From an uncultured Lachnospiraceae bacterium (lineage in GTDB: Bacteria; Bacillota; Clostridia; Lachnospirales; Lachnospiraceae): a DNA stretch of 30,469 nucleotides. Shown piece after piece: positions 8,100 through 15,817 of the stretch (its first letter is position 1; each line of letters opens with the position of its first letter). The notes under the pieces were generated by a model. That model was not told where the DNA came from. It did no database searches and saw only the letters and a program-made list of their open reading frames with translations. Location: positions 1 to 30,469 of the forward strand of contig CAJURF010000041.1 of the NCBI GenBank assembly GCA_910588825.1, in the 5' to 3' direction. The position numbers were made by a program, and so were the translations under genes.

Positions 8100-8991
8100 C
8101 CAATATAGACTCTCCTCCCCGGTCCTCCAGCTGTTTCAATTCCTGGAACTCTTTCTCTGGCAGCTTCACCTTTTTCCTTCTGGGACGGAATTTCAGTTCT
8201 TCCACCTGATAATCCCGTATCTCTTTCTCATCGTTCATGTCCACCACAACCCGTACATGCTGGCGCAGGACACTGACACTGTGGACCTTCCCCTGCAGTC
8301 CCTCCGGCGTGGTCACCGTATCTCCCACACCTGGAAGCTTTTTGTTCAGCTCTTCATAAATTTCCTGTTCATTTTTCAGACAGCACATGAGCCGTCCGCA
8401 GACACCGGATATTTTCGTCTGATTCAGAGACAGATTCTGTTCTTTGGCCATCTTAATAGAAACAGGAGCAAATTCTGTCAGATACGTGTGACAGCATAAG
8501 GGACGCCCGCAGATACCGATGCCGCCCATGAGCTTTGTCTCATCCCGCACTCCGATCTGCCGCAGCTCAATCCGGGTCTTAAACACAGCAGCCAAATCTT
8601 TCACCAGCGCCCGGAAATCCACTCTCCCATCCGCTGTAAAATAGAACAGCACTTTATTGTTATCAAATGTGTACTCCACATCGATGAGCCGCATGTCCAG
8701 CTGATGTTCCAGAATCTTCTTCGCGCATATCTGAAAAGCTTTCTTTTCCTTCTCCCGGTTTTCCTGTTCTTTCTCCTCATCTTCCTGGTCAGCGGGCCGC
8801 AGTACATCTTTCAGGGGCTGCACCACATCGCTGTCCTCTACCACTTTCGGACCCATGACCACATAGCCGTATTCCACACCTCTGGCGGTCTCAACAATCA
8901 CGTGGTCTCCCACATGGATATCATACCCCTTCGGTCCAAAATAGTATATCTTTCCCCCTTTTCGAAATCTCACGCCAATTATTTCCGTCAT
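8089..8991 (-). CDS. ricT: PSP1-domain protein RicT (YaaT)
   Basis: RicT belongs to the YaaT/YlbF/YmcA complex, which carries iron-sulfur clusters and stimulates RNase Y processing, competence, biofilm and sporulation in Bacillus. The 300-residue protein contains the PSP1 core with the diagnostic Cys cluster CGRPLCC plus CGRLMCC, a basic C-terminal tail (FRPRRKKVKLPEKE), and an acidic charged linker (about residues 90-105, DQEDEEKEQENREKEKK). The ATG at 8991 has GGGAG 7 nt upstream. The holB stop is only one nucleotide away, so the two genes are co-translated. Regulatory partners YlbF and YmcA are not in the window. Confidence 0.95.
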   Translation of the reverse strand: MTEIIGVRFRKGGKIYYFGPKGYDIHVGDHVIVETARGVEYGYVVMGPKVVEDSDVVQPLKDVLRPADQEDEEKEQENREKEKKAFQICAKKILEHQLDMRLIDVEYTFDNNKVLFYFTADGRVDFRALVKDLAAVFKTRIELRQIGVRDETKLMGGIGICGRPLCCHTYLTEFAPVSIKMAKEQNLSLNQTKISGVCGRLMCCLKNEQEIYEELNKKLPGVGDTVTTPEGLQGKVHSVSVLRQHVRVVVDMNDEKEIRDYQVEELKFRPRRKKVKLPEKEFQELKQLEDRGGESILDED

Positions 8992-8992
8992 G

Positions 8993-9979
8993 TCAGTTCT
9001 CCCTGATTGTCAAATACAGCAGTTCCATAACCAGTTCAAAATTTACATTCGCCCGCAGACGTATTTTCGCCTTATCCGCAGCGTCTATGGCATTTTCAAG
9101 CCCTTCATAGGAACGCTGGCTGGCCTGCTCTTTGATAAAATTAATCTCCTGTTTGAACACCAGATGGTCCACCTCACGGGTAGCCTTAAACATAAGTACA
9201 TCCCTAAACCATACCTGAAAGATGTCCAGATAATCGTAGACATTTTGCTGCGCCGCCAGCTCCTTTAACAAATCAATCCATTCATGTACTTCCATCCTGG
9301 ATGCATATTTCAGGATATACAGGGCCTTCTGGGATGTCTCACCGAAATGGTCCGAATCCGCAGCCTGCTGCGCTTTCCCTATACTGCCCTGGGCAAACGC
9401 GGTCTGTACCTCCGCTTCATAGCTTGGTATATGCATCTTCTCTATCAGATACTGCTTCACCAGACTGTCTTCCACCGGGCGCACGTCCAGCCGCACACAG
9501 CGGGAACAGATAGTGGGCAGAAGCGCGTCCACATTAGTGGTAAGCAGAAGAAACACCGCATAATCCGGCGGCTCCTCAATAGTCTTTAAAACAGCATTCT
9601 GTGCCTGCACAGTCATCTTATCCGCATCATTGATAATATATATTTTATACCGTCCGCTGTATGGCCGTATGGATACGTCATCCACAACCTGGGAGCGGAT
9701 CTCCTCCACACCGATAGAATTGCTTTTCTCATGTTCCACATATATAATATCCGGATGATTCTTACTGTTTGCCTTCCGGCAGGAATCACATTTCTGGCAC
9801 GGATCCGCGCCTTCACTTTCACACTGCAGTGCCATAGCGTATATATTTGCCAGAGTCTTCTTCCCGGCCCCCGGTTCTCCCGCCAATATATATGCGTGAG
9901 ATGCTTTTCCCTGCAAAATCGAATTCTTCATGTGTCTGATAATCTGCTCATGTCCTACTATTGATTCAAAATTTTTCAT
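8993..9979 (-). CDS. holB: DNA polymerase III delta' subunit (clamp loader)
   Basis: Delta' is a subunit of the clamp-loader complex that places the beta sliding clamp on DNA. The 328-residue protein opens with the AAA+ fold: FESIVGHEQ, then a Walker A-like GEPGAGKKT (about residues 34-42). A four-Cys zinc module follows (C..CQKCDSC). The sensor region QNAVLKTIEEPP and the Arg-finger-type segment ICSRC are both present. A longer frame starts at a GTG at 9988, but that GTG is part of the AGGAGGTG ribosome site. The ATG at 9979 is 8 nt after AGGAGG and is the right start. The C-terminal domain (about residues 210-328) is weakly conserved, as usual. Confidence 0.95.
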   Translation of the reverse strand: MKNFESIVGHEQIIRHMKNSILQGKASHAYILAGEPGAGKKTLANIYAMALQCESEGADPCQKCDSCRKANSKNHPDIIYVEHEKSNSIGVEEIRSQVVDDVSIRPYSGRYKIYIINDADKMTVQAQNAVLKTIEEPPDYAVFLLLTTNVDALLPTICSRCVRLDVRPVEDSLVKQYLIEKMHIPSYEAEVQTAFAQGSIGKAQQAADSDHFGETSQKALYILKYASRMEVHEWIDLLKELAAQQNVYDYLDIFQVWFRDVLMFKATREVDHLVFKQEINFIKEQASQRSYEGLENAIDAADKAKIRLRANVNFELVMELLYLTIREN

Positions 9980-10009
9980 AAGAATCACCTCCTGCGTAAC
10001 TTATTAATC

Positions 10010-10038
10010 AGTATACTATATTTCTCGTAGTTTTTCCA
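10010..10038 (-). promoter_or_regulatory. Weak promoter candidate for holB-ricT-trmN6-rsmI
   Basis: On the minus strand TGGAAA (10033-10038) and TATACT (10010-10015) are 17 bp apart, about 30 nt before the holB start. The -10 box is good and the -35 box is poor. It lies in the only gap upstream of this four-gene unit. Confidence 0.35.
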
Positions 10039-10116
10039 TAGTTATCGCAGGAAATCAATAAGGATGGCACAGGTTATTTTCATACTGTTCCTAACAGCCG
10101 GCCTGCTGGCTGATTA

Positions 10117-10725
10117 TCATAAATATAAAACAAAACGTCTGCTGAACATTGCCTTGCGCGGCTTAACTACCACTTGACAGACCGCCGAAGCTTCCCCCGC
10201 AGTCACTGTAATTACAGCGTTTCCCGTTCTTTTAGCCAGTATCACGCCTTTTTTATTTACAGATGCAACATGCGGCCTGCTGGATTTATAAATAACCGGC
10301 TTCCCAGAGGGCACAGCGGTTACTTTCAGCTTCGCCTTTTTTCCCACCTTCAGCGAGAGCCTCTTTGCGCTCAATTTCATAACTGCCTTTTTCACTGTAA
10401 TCTTACAGCATGCCTCTGCGCCTTTAATTTTCGCCTTAATCACTGTGGTTCCGGTTCTTTTTGCCGTGATTTTCCCACTGGCATTCACTGCCGCTGTTCT
10501 GGGATGATCAGAAGAAAATCTGGGCTTTTTCCCATTGGATGTAACTGACGACAAATAAAATATATCTCCGGCTCTCATGGTCTTAGAATATGCGTTCAGC
10601 AGAACAAATCCACGGCTGTAAGACGCATAAACCACAGGTGTGCCATAGACAGATGTGATGGATAATATAGAAATAATACAGATGACAGCCAACGCTGTCC
10701 GAGAGACTTTTTTCAGATGTGACAT
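10117..10725 (-). CDS. Small secreted protein with two bacterial Ig-like (BIG2-type) repeats
   Basis: This 202-residue protein has a signal peptide: basic MSHLKKVSR, a hydrophobic core, and likely cleavage near VVYA-S at about residue 35. Two Ig-like repeats follow, at about residues 43-113 and 114-190. Each shows the BIG2 pattern, with SSDHPRTAAVNASGKITAKR in the first and SSRPHVASVNKKGVILAKR in the second, and both end in strongly basic strands. There is no LPXTG, SLH or choline-binding anchor, so it is probably released or held by charge. The function is unknown; BIG2 domains usually mediate adhesion or carbohydrate contacts. The ATG at 10725 has GGGGGAA upstream. The gene is a single transcription unit between manA and holB and has its own promoter candidate. 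Confidence 0.9.
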   Translation of the reverse strand: MSHLKKVSRTALAVICIISILSITSVYGTPVVYASYSRGFVLLNAYSKTMRAGDIFYLSSVTSNGKKPRFSSDHPRTAAVNASGKITAKRTGTTVIKAKIKGAEACCKITVKKAVMKLSAKRLSLKVGKKAKLKVTAVPSGKPVIYKSSRPHVASVNKKGVILAKRTGNAVITVTAGEASAVCQVVVKPRKAMFSRRFVLYL

Positions 10726-10786
10726 ATCATTCCCCCATTTCAGATAAATGTTCCTGATATCATGCCACAGCAGACCAGCCTCTTAC

Positions 10787-10815
10787 AAAATAGCATATTT
10801 ATTTGCATTTGTAAA
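10787..10815 (-). promoter_or_regulatory. Promoter candidate for the Ig-like protein gene
   Basis: On the minus strand TTTACA (10810-10815) and TATTTT (10787-10792) are separated by 17 bp inside a very AT-rich stretch. The expected start site is about 55 nt before the ATG. Confidence 0.45.
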
Positions 10816-10865
10816 TATTATTTCTATATATTATAAAAATTTAATAACATATTCCGGAAGATCTC

Positions 10866-10908
10866 TAGAGCGTGTTTGAAGCAAGAATGATTTTTAAGAC
10901 ACGCTCTA
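10866..10908. repeat. Inverted repeat spanning the manA stop codon
   Basis: TAGAGCGTGT (10866-10875) and ACACGCTCTA (10899-10908) form a perfect 10-bp inverted repeat around a 23-nt spacer, with partial pairing continuing inward. The manA stop codon lies in the right arm. No T run follows on the minus strand, so it is not a classical terminator. It could slow RNase decay of the operon's 3' end, or be a short mobile palindrome. Confidence 0.55.
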
Positions 10909-11913
10909 ACACCCCACCACCAAAAGCTGTGCATTGCCATGGATTTTCACCGGCACAGAACGGGCTGGCAGAAAGATGCAGTCTCCTTTGAAAAAATTAA
11001 GATACTGGGAATTTTCCATAAACAAACTCCCGCACCCTTTCAGACATAAAAATACCTGAAAAGAATTTTCCTGTGTCTGGTACTGTGCCATCTCCCTGCA
11101 GTGTTCTGTATTGACCAGCATCCGCTCCACCTGAAAATAGGAACACCGGCACAACAGCTCCATAGCAATCCCTTTTCTATATTTTAACACCCGCATGGGC
11201 TGTCTGGGCCGGTCGCTGCCGGAGAGATTGGCAGTTTCCAAGGCCTGGTCTATATGAAGGGGCCGCTGTTTTCCATCTTTTCCCATGCGTCCGTAGTCAT
11301 AGAGACGATACGTAATATTAGAACATTCCTGTATTTCTGCCACCAGTGTCCCCGCCCCCAGAGCATGGACTGTACCGGAGCTGATGAAAAAAACGTCATC
11401 CTTTTCTACTTTTACCCGCTGCAGATACTTTTCTACGCTTCCGTCCCTGAGACTTTTCTCCAGCACCTCCCGCTTCATATCATGACAGAATCCATAAGCA
11501 ATGCGGGCATCCTTTTCCGTGTCCACAATGTACCACATTTCCGTCTTTCCCAGAGAACCGTTTTCATGCTGGGCCGCATAGTCGTCATCCGGGTGGACCT
11601 GCACAGACAAGTCTTCTCTGGCATCTATAAACTTAATCAATATGGGCAGACCGTCCTGATAGTCCGGGTGTGTGCCCAGATACTCCGGATGCATCTCAAG
11701 CACTTCCTTTAACGTGCGCCCTGCGTGGACCCCCGACGCAGCTACACTGAGCCCGTCCGGATGGGTGGAACACTCCCAGGTCTCTGCCAGAGGCTCCATA
11801 AGAAGATCTTTGCGAAAATCATCTCTCAGCCTGGTTCCGCCCCACAGATAGTCCTTCCCCGCAGGAGCCAGCAGAAAAGGGCTATGAGTCCAATTTGTAT
11901 TTTTTCTTGTCAT
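10906..11913 (-). CDS. manA: Mannose-6-phosphate isomerase, class I
   Basis: The enzyme is a zinc-dependent isomerase that interconverts fructose-6-phosphate and mannose-6-phosphate, the entry step to GDP-mannose. The 335-residue protein has the class I metal and active-site motifs: VQVHPDD (Gln and His ligands), GKTEMWY (Glu ligand), and GTVHALG (His). The open frame extends to 11949, but the ATG at 11913 has GGGAGA 9 nt upstream and gives the usual N terminus before SPFLLAPAGKDYLWGG. It overlaps the end of manC by 32 nt in another frame. It is last in the gmd-fcl-manC-manA operon, and its stop codon lies in an inverted repeat. Confidence 0.95.
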   Translation of the reverse strand: MTRKNTNWTHSPFLLAPAGKDYLWGGTRLRDDFRKDLLMEPLAETWECSTHPDGLSVAASGVHAGRTLKEVLEMHPEYLGTHPDYQDGLPILIKFIDAREDLSVQVHPDDDYAAQHENGSLGKTEMWYIVDTEKDARIAYGFCHDMKREVLEKSLRDGSVEKYLQRVKVEKDDVFFISSGTVHALGAGTLVAEIQECSNITYRLYDYGRMGKDGKQRPLHIDQALETANLSGSDRPRQPMRVLKYRKGIAMELLCRCSYFQVERMLVNTEHCREMAQYQTQENSFQVFLCLKGCGSLFMENSQYLNFFKGDCIFLPARSVPVKIHGNAQLLVVGC

Positions 11914-13198
11914 GTACACTGATCTCCCTGCCCAGCTGTACTTCCACAACTTTTAACTCGGTTTCCGCCAGTATGGTGTGCCTGCATCCCGCCTCAATAG
12001 TGATTACATCTCCCGGCTGCACCGGCTGTTCCATGCCGTCCACAATGGTTTTTCCCTTTCCGGATACAATGGTCCACACCTCATCTCTGTACGTATGGCT
12101 GTGATAGTTCATGCCATGACCTGGATTTAACGTAATTTTGATGGTCATGCTGGTTTCTTCCACATCCATCACCTGAAAGCTGCCCCAGGATTTTTCTGCA
12201 AACATCACCTGCTGATGAATCTGATCCACATAAGGTTTGATATAACTGGACTGCTCTTTATCAGACACCAGTATACCCTCTGCGCTGGCAGCCACCACCG
12301 TATTTTTCAGACCCATGCATACAATAGGCACATTCAGCTCATTGACAATGTGGATGTTTTCACAGGTTTCATTATACAATGCTTTTCCCACTGCCTGTTC
12401 GTCCATGGCCTCTGTCAGTGTATTCCAGGTTCCCAGGTCTTTCCATTGTCCCTGATAGCGCAGAACCTGAATCTGCTTTTCCTTCTCCGCCACAGCGTAG
12501 TCAAAACTGATTTTTGTCAATGATTCATAATTGGCAAGCAGGTCTTCATAAGTGGAAAATCCTGTGAGCTCACGGGTTTTCTCCAGGATATAACCCAGCT
12601 GAAAGGCAAAAACGCCTCCATTCCAAAGGGCCCCTTCCCGAATGTACTGCTCTGCAGTTTTCTGGTCAGGCTTTTCTTTAAATGCTTTGACTACACTGAC
12701 TGGCTCCTGGGTTCCAGGCATAATATATCCATATTTTTCACTGGGATATGTGGGCTCAATGCCGATCAGTGCCAGATTCGTCTCCCCTGGCTTTATCAGA
12801 GTGCACAGCCTGGCGGCCGCCTGAAAATAAACCTGGTCCACATAGGGGTCCACCGGACACACAACTGCCGGCTCCTCCTGCAAAGCCCCTTTCACATCAC
12901 GTAAGTACGCCGCAGCCAGAGCAATGGCGGGAAACGTGTCCCGCCTGCACGGTTCCACGCATATGTGTACTTTCTCACCTAATTGATTGCGGATTGCCGA
13001 AACCTGGGAACGGGAAGTTGCAATGGTAACCGAAGCTTCCGGAACCACATTCTGAATCTGGCGGTAGACCCGCTGTACCATAGATTCGTATTCGCCGTTT
13101 TCTCCTTTGAAAATTTTAATAAACTGTTTGGAGCGGATATCGTTGGACAGCGGCCAGAGCCGTTTTCCCGATCCGCCGGATAATAAGATAATATTCAT
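11882..13198 (-). CDS. manC: Mannose-1-phosphate guanylyltransferase with C-terminal cupin domain
   Basis: The enzyme makes GDP-mannose from mannose-1-phosphate and GTP. The 438-residue protein begins with the nucleotidyltransferase signature LSGGSGKRLWPLS (residues 5-17) followed by SKQF. Other core motifs are EPCRRDTFPAIALAA, CPVDPYV and EKPD. The last about 100 residues form a cupin (NYHSHTYRDEVWTIVSGKG, then PGDVITIEAGCRHTI) of the type seen in the isomerase half of bifunctional ManC/AlgA proteins. A separate class I isomerase follows here, so isomerase activity of the cupin may be redundant or lost. The ATG at 13198 has GGGAG about 11 nt upstream. No phosphomannomutase gene is in the window. 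Confidence 0.95.
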   Translation of the reverse strand: MNIILLSGGSGKRLWPLSNDIRSKQFIKIFKGENGEYESMVQRVYRQIQNVVPEASVTIATSRSQVSAIRNQLGEKVHICVEPCRRDTFPAIALAAAYLRDVKGALQEEPAVVCPVDPYVDQVYFQAAARLCTLIKPGETNLALIGIEPTYPSEKYGYIMPGTQEPVSVVKAFKEKPDQKTAEQYIREGALWNGGVFAFQLGYILEKTRELTGFSTYEDLLANYESLTKISFDYAVAEKEKQIQVLRYQGQWKDLGTWNTLTEAMDEQAVGKALYNETCENIHIVNELNVPIVCMGLKNTVVAASAEGILVSDKEQSSYIKPYVDQIHQQVMFAEKSWGSFQVMDVEETSMTIKITLNPGHGMNYHSHTYRDEVWTIVSGKGKTIVDGMEQPVQPGDVITIEAGCRHTILAETELKVVEVQLGREISVHDKKKYKLDS

Positions 13199-13217
13199 AT
13201 GAATTCGTGCTCCCTGT

Positions 13218-14159
13218 CTACCTCTGTGCTCTTACCGGATTATGCAGAAAATCTTCATATGCCAGCTGAATTCCATCTTCCAGCTCCGTAGAGTATTTCC
13301 AGCCCAGCTTCTCTAACTTTGACACGTCAAGGAGTTTTCTTGGCGTACCGTCTGGTTTGGACTCGTCCCACAGGATTTTCCCCTGGTAGCCTACCACTTC
13401 TGCCACCAGCTTTGTCAGCTCCCGGATGGTGAGCTCTCTGCCTGTTCCCACATTCACAGTCTCATTCCCGGAATAATGATTCATCAAAAATATACAGGCG
13501 TCTGCCAGGTCGTCCACATAGAGAAATTCCCGTAAAGGCGAGCCTGTTCCCCAGCAGGTAACTTCCGGCATTCCTCTTTCCTTCGCCTCATGAAAGCGCC
13601 GGATTAATGCCGGAAGTACATGACTGTGGGTGGGATGATAATTGTCATTGGGACCGTATAAATTGGTGGGCATAGCCGAGATGTAATCTGTGCCATACTG
13701 GCGGTTTAAATATTCACAGTATTTCAGCCCTGAAATCTTGGCCAGTGCGTACGCCTCATTGGTGGGTTCCAGCTGAGACGTGAGCAGGCAGTTCTCTTTC
13801 ATGGGCTGCGGCGCCATTTTGGGATAAATGCAGGAAGATCCCAGAAACAGCAGTTTTTTGCAGCTGTTTTTCCATGCCTCATGAATCACATTCATCTCTA
13901 AAACAGAGTTCTCATACATAAAATCTGCCAGAGCCTCCTGATTCGCCACAATACCGCCCACTTTCGCTGCCGCCAGAAAAACATATTCCGGCTTTTCTTC
14001 CGAAAAGAATTCCTCCACTTCCTGCTGCCTGCACAAATCCAATTCTTTGTGGGTTCTGGTAATGATATTTTGATACCCTTGCTTTTTAAGAGCGCGCAGG
14101 ATGGCTGACCCCACCATGCCCCTATGCCCTGCAACGTAAATCTTCGCTTCCTTATCCAT
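13218..14159 (-). CDS. fcl: GDP-L-fucose synthase
   Basis: This 313-residue short-chain dehydrogenase/reductase is a bifunctional 3,5-epimerase and NADPH-dependent 4-reductase. It turns GDP-4-keto-6-deoxymannose into GDP-L-fucose. Visible motifs are the nucleotide-binding GHRGMVGSA (residues 11-19), the GSSCIYP segment with the active Ser and Cys, and the catalytic YALAK. The substrate-side motifs PTNLYGPNDNY and SHVLPALIRR are also present. The ATG at 14159 has AAAGGGAAAG directly upstream and lies 9 nt after the gmd stop. It acts directly on the product of the gene before it. Confidence 0.97.
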   Translation of the reverse strand: MDKEAKIYVAGHRGMVGSAILRALKKQGYQNIITRTHKELDLCRQQEVEEFFSEEKPEYVFLAAAKVGGIVANQEALADFMYENSVLEMNVIHEAWKNSCKKLLFLGSSCIYPKMAPQPMKENCLLTSQLEPTNEAYALAKISGLKYCEYLNRQYGTDYISAMPTNLYGPNDNYHPTHSHVLPALIRRFHEAKERGMPEVTCWGTGSPLREFLYVDDLADACIFLMNHYSGNETVNVGTGRELTIRELTKLVAEVVGYQGKILWDESKPDGTPRKLLDVSKLEKLGWKYSTELEDGIQLAYEDFLHNPVRAQR

Positions 14160-14168
14160 CTTTCCCTT

Positions 14169-15218
14169 TCATTTTAAAGCAGCCATTGCCGCCTCTTGTT
14201 GTGCTTTCTGATAGTCATGCTGCGCCATTATTCTCACCAGCTCCTCATAACTGGTCTTCTGGGGATTCCAGCCGAGAACGGTTTTCGCCTTTGCTGGGTC
14301 ACCCAGCAGATTGTCCACATCCGTGGGACGAAACCATGCTTCATTGACTTCCACCAGGGTTTTTCCCGTTTTTACATCAATCCCTTTTTCATCAATTCCC
14401 GAGCCTTCCCAGCGAAGCTGGATTCCCACGGCATGGAAGGCTCTCTGTACAAAATCCCGTACCGTATGCTGCACCCCGGTGGCAATGACGAAATCTTCCG
14501 GCTTTTCATGCTGCATCATCAGCCACATACATTCCACATAGTCCTTGGCATATCCCCAGTCCCTGAGCGAATCCATGTTCCCCAGCTGTAATTTTTCCTG
14601 CAGCCCGCAGGCAATACGCCCTGCCGCCAATGTGATCTTCCTGGTGACAAAGTTTTCCCCCCGCCGCTCTGACTCATGGTTGAACAAAATTCCATTCACC
14701 GCAAAAATCCCATAAGCTTCCCTGTACTCCCTGGTAATCCAGAAGCCATACTGTTTGGCCACCGCATACGGACTGTACGGATGAAAAGGCGTGTCCTCAT
14801 TCTGGGGAATTTCCTCCACTTTTCCATAAAGCTCTGATGTAGATGCCTGATAAAATTTTGTCTTTTCTGTAAGCCCCAGTATCCGGATGGCTTCCAGCAG
14901 CCTCAATACTCCCAGAGCATCCACGTCCCCGGAATACTCCGGTGCATCAAAGGAAACCTGCACATGGGACTGGGCCGCCAGATTATAGATCTCATCCGGC
15001 TGCACCAGCCCGATAATCCGTATCAGAGAGGAAGAATCTGACAGGTCTCCATCGTGAAGTGTAACGGCATGTTCCCGCAGCAGGTGGTCAATCCTCCCTG
15101 TATTGGATATGGAAGCCCTGCGGACAATCCCATGGACTTCATACCCCTTGTCTAATAAAAATTCTGCCAGGTAGGAACCGTCCTGACCTGTAATTCCTGT
15201 AATCAGTACTTTTTTCAT
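14169..15218 (-). CDS. gmd: GDP-mannose 4,6-dehydratase
   Basis: The enzyme converts GDP-D-mannose to GDP-4-keto-6-deoxy-D-mannose, the committed step to GDP-L-fucose, using bound NADP. The 349-residue SDR protein has ITGITGQDGSYLAE (residues 6-19), the catalytic-region STSELYGK and the YSPYAVAKQY motif. RRGENFVTRKI and DWGYAKDYVE are family-typical. The open frame extends upstream to 15284, but the ATG at 15218 gives the family N terminus MKKVLITG and has AAAGGA about 10 nt upstream. It is the first gene of the operon, with a near-consensus promoter giving a leader of only about 24 nt. Confidence 0.97.
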   Translation of the reverse strand: MKKVLITGITGQDGSYLAEFLLDKGYEVHGIVRRASISNTGRIDHLLREHAVTLHDGDLSDSSSLIRIIGLVQPDEIYNLAAQSHVQVSFDAPEYSGDVDALGVLRLLEAIRILGLTEKTKFYQASTSELYGKVEEIPQNEDTPFHPYSPYAVAKQYGFWITREYREAYGIFAVNGILFNHESERRGENFVTRKITLAAGRIACGLQEKLQLGNMDSLRDWGYAKDYVECMWLMMQHEKPEDFVIATGVQHTVRDFVQRAFHAVGIQLRWEGSGIDEKGIDVKTGKTLVEVNEAWFRPTDVDNLLGDPAKAKTVLGWNPQKTSYEELVRIMAQHDYQKAQQEAAMAALK

Positions 15219-15248
15219 AAAATTGCAGTCCTTTCTCTTTGTGCTATC

Positions 15249-15277
15249 ATTATACCTCAGTATATCCAAAAGCACAA
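15249..15277 (-). promoter_or_regulatory. Promoter of the gmd-fcl-manC-manA operon
   Basis: On the minus strand TTGTGC (15272-15277) and a perfect TATAAT (15249-15254) are 17 bp apart, about 30 nt before the gmd start. It lies between the DUF1540 gene terminator and gmd, so it drives the sugar operon on its own. No operator is obvious. Confidence 0.75.
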
Positions 15278-15302
15278 TGAACAAGGATGTTTCTCATACG
15301 TT

Positions 15303-15340
15303 AAAAACCCCCTTCCCGGTATCAAGCCGAAAAGGGGGTC
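15303..15340 (-). terminator. Rho-independent terminator of the DUF1540 gene
   Basis: On the minus strand ACCCCCTT (15332-15339 as AAGGGGGT on +) pairs with AAGGGGGT (15307-15314 as ACCCCCTT on +), extended inward by partial CGG/CCG pairing, and is followed by TTTTT. It sits 20 nt after the gene's stop and just upstream of the sugar-operon promoter. Confidence 0.8.
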
Positions 15341-15359
15341 TTTCAAACATCCAGGGGTC

Positions 15360-15680
15360 TTATTTACAGGAAAACGTGCCACACATAGTCTGCTGGCTGC
15401 TGCTGGCATTGGAGCCGGAAATGCCGATTTGGGCTGCATTACATTTGCGCTGGTCATTGTAAACACATTTACATGCCTCACAGTCCACATGAATGGTCTC
15501 GCATCCACACCCGTTGGCACAAGAGTTGGTCATGCTTTCTCCTTTTCTTTCCTGGAAACTTCCGCAGCAGGTCTGATCCGCTGTGCTGGCCTGATCTCCA
15601 GTCACCTGAATATCACCTCTGGAACACAATTCCTGCTTATTGAACACACAGGTTACTGCTGAACATTTTAATTGCGGCAT
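15360..15680 (-). CDS. Small Cys-rich protein with two DUF1540 domains
   Basis: This is a 106-residue protein with 14 Cys. Two similar DUF1540-type units are visible, at about residues 3-42 and 63-103. Each has two early Cys, a third Cys after a short basic turn, a GDIQVTG- or AQIGISG-like strand, and a late Cys followed by GSF or GTF. Between them lies a further cluster, CANGCGC. The spacing suggests metal or iron-sulfur binding, but the family's role is not established. The open frame reaches a GTG at 15689 that is really part of the ribosome site. The ATG at 15680, 8 nt after AGGAGG, is the start. It is divergent from the NSS symporter and has its own terminator. Confidence 0.88.
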   Translation of the reverse strand: MPQLKCSAVTCVFNKQELCSRGDIQVTGDQASTADQTCCGSFQERKGESMTNSCANGCGCETIHVDCEACKCVYNDQRKCNAAQIGISGSNASSSQQTMCGTFSCK

Positions 15681-15706
15681 AGCTTTCACCTCCTAAATTT
15701 ATCGGC

Positions 15707-15751
15707 GTACTCAGTGGATTTACAATTGTTGAGTACATGCCTATTATGTAC
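15707..15751. repeat. Interlocking inverted repeats in the divergent intergenic region
   Basis: GTACTCA (15707-15713) and TGAGTAC (15730-15736) are a perfect 7-bp inverted repeat. The right arm overlaps a second one, GTACAT (15733-15738) with ATGTAC (15746-15751). The self-complementary octamer ACAATTGT lies between them (15722-15729). This arrangement fits an operator or alternative hairpins in the DUF1540 leader. No regulator gene is adjacent. Confidence 0.4.
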
Positions 15752-15771
15752 CGAAAAAAACAGATTATACA

Positions 15772-15800
15772 TTGTATTTTTTCCAATTTGATGGGATAAT
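15772..15800 (+). promoter_or_regulatory. Promoter of the NSS symporter gene
   Basis: TTGTAT (15772-15777) and GATAAT (15795-15800) are 17 bp apart on the + strand. Transcription should begin near 15807, leaving a leader of about 80 nt that folds into a long hairpin. Confidence 0.65.
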
Positions 15801-15817
15801 AGTACAAAATACACATT

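Noticed and set aside
9980..9988. GTG start for holB
   Set aside because: The GTG is part of the AGGAGGTG ribosome site; the same situation occurs at 15681-15689 for the DUF1540 gene.
10060..10116. Terminator after the Ig-like gene
   Set aside because: A CAGCC/GGCTG hairpin is present but weak and has no T run.
11914..11949. Upstream extension of manA
   Set aside because: It lies further inside manC and lacks a ribosome site; the ATG at 11913 has one.
15219..15284. Upstream extension of gmd
   Set aside because: It covers the promoter, and the SDR fold begins at the ATG at 15218.
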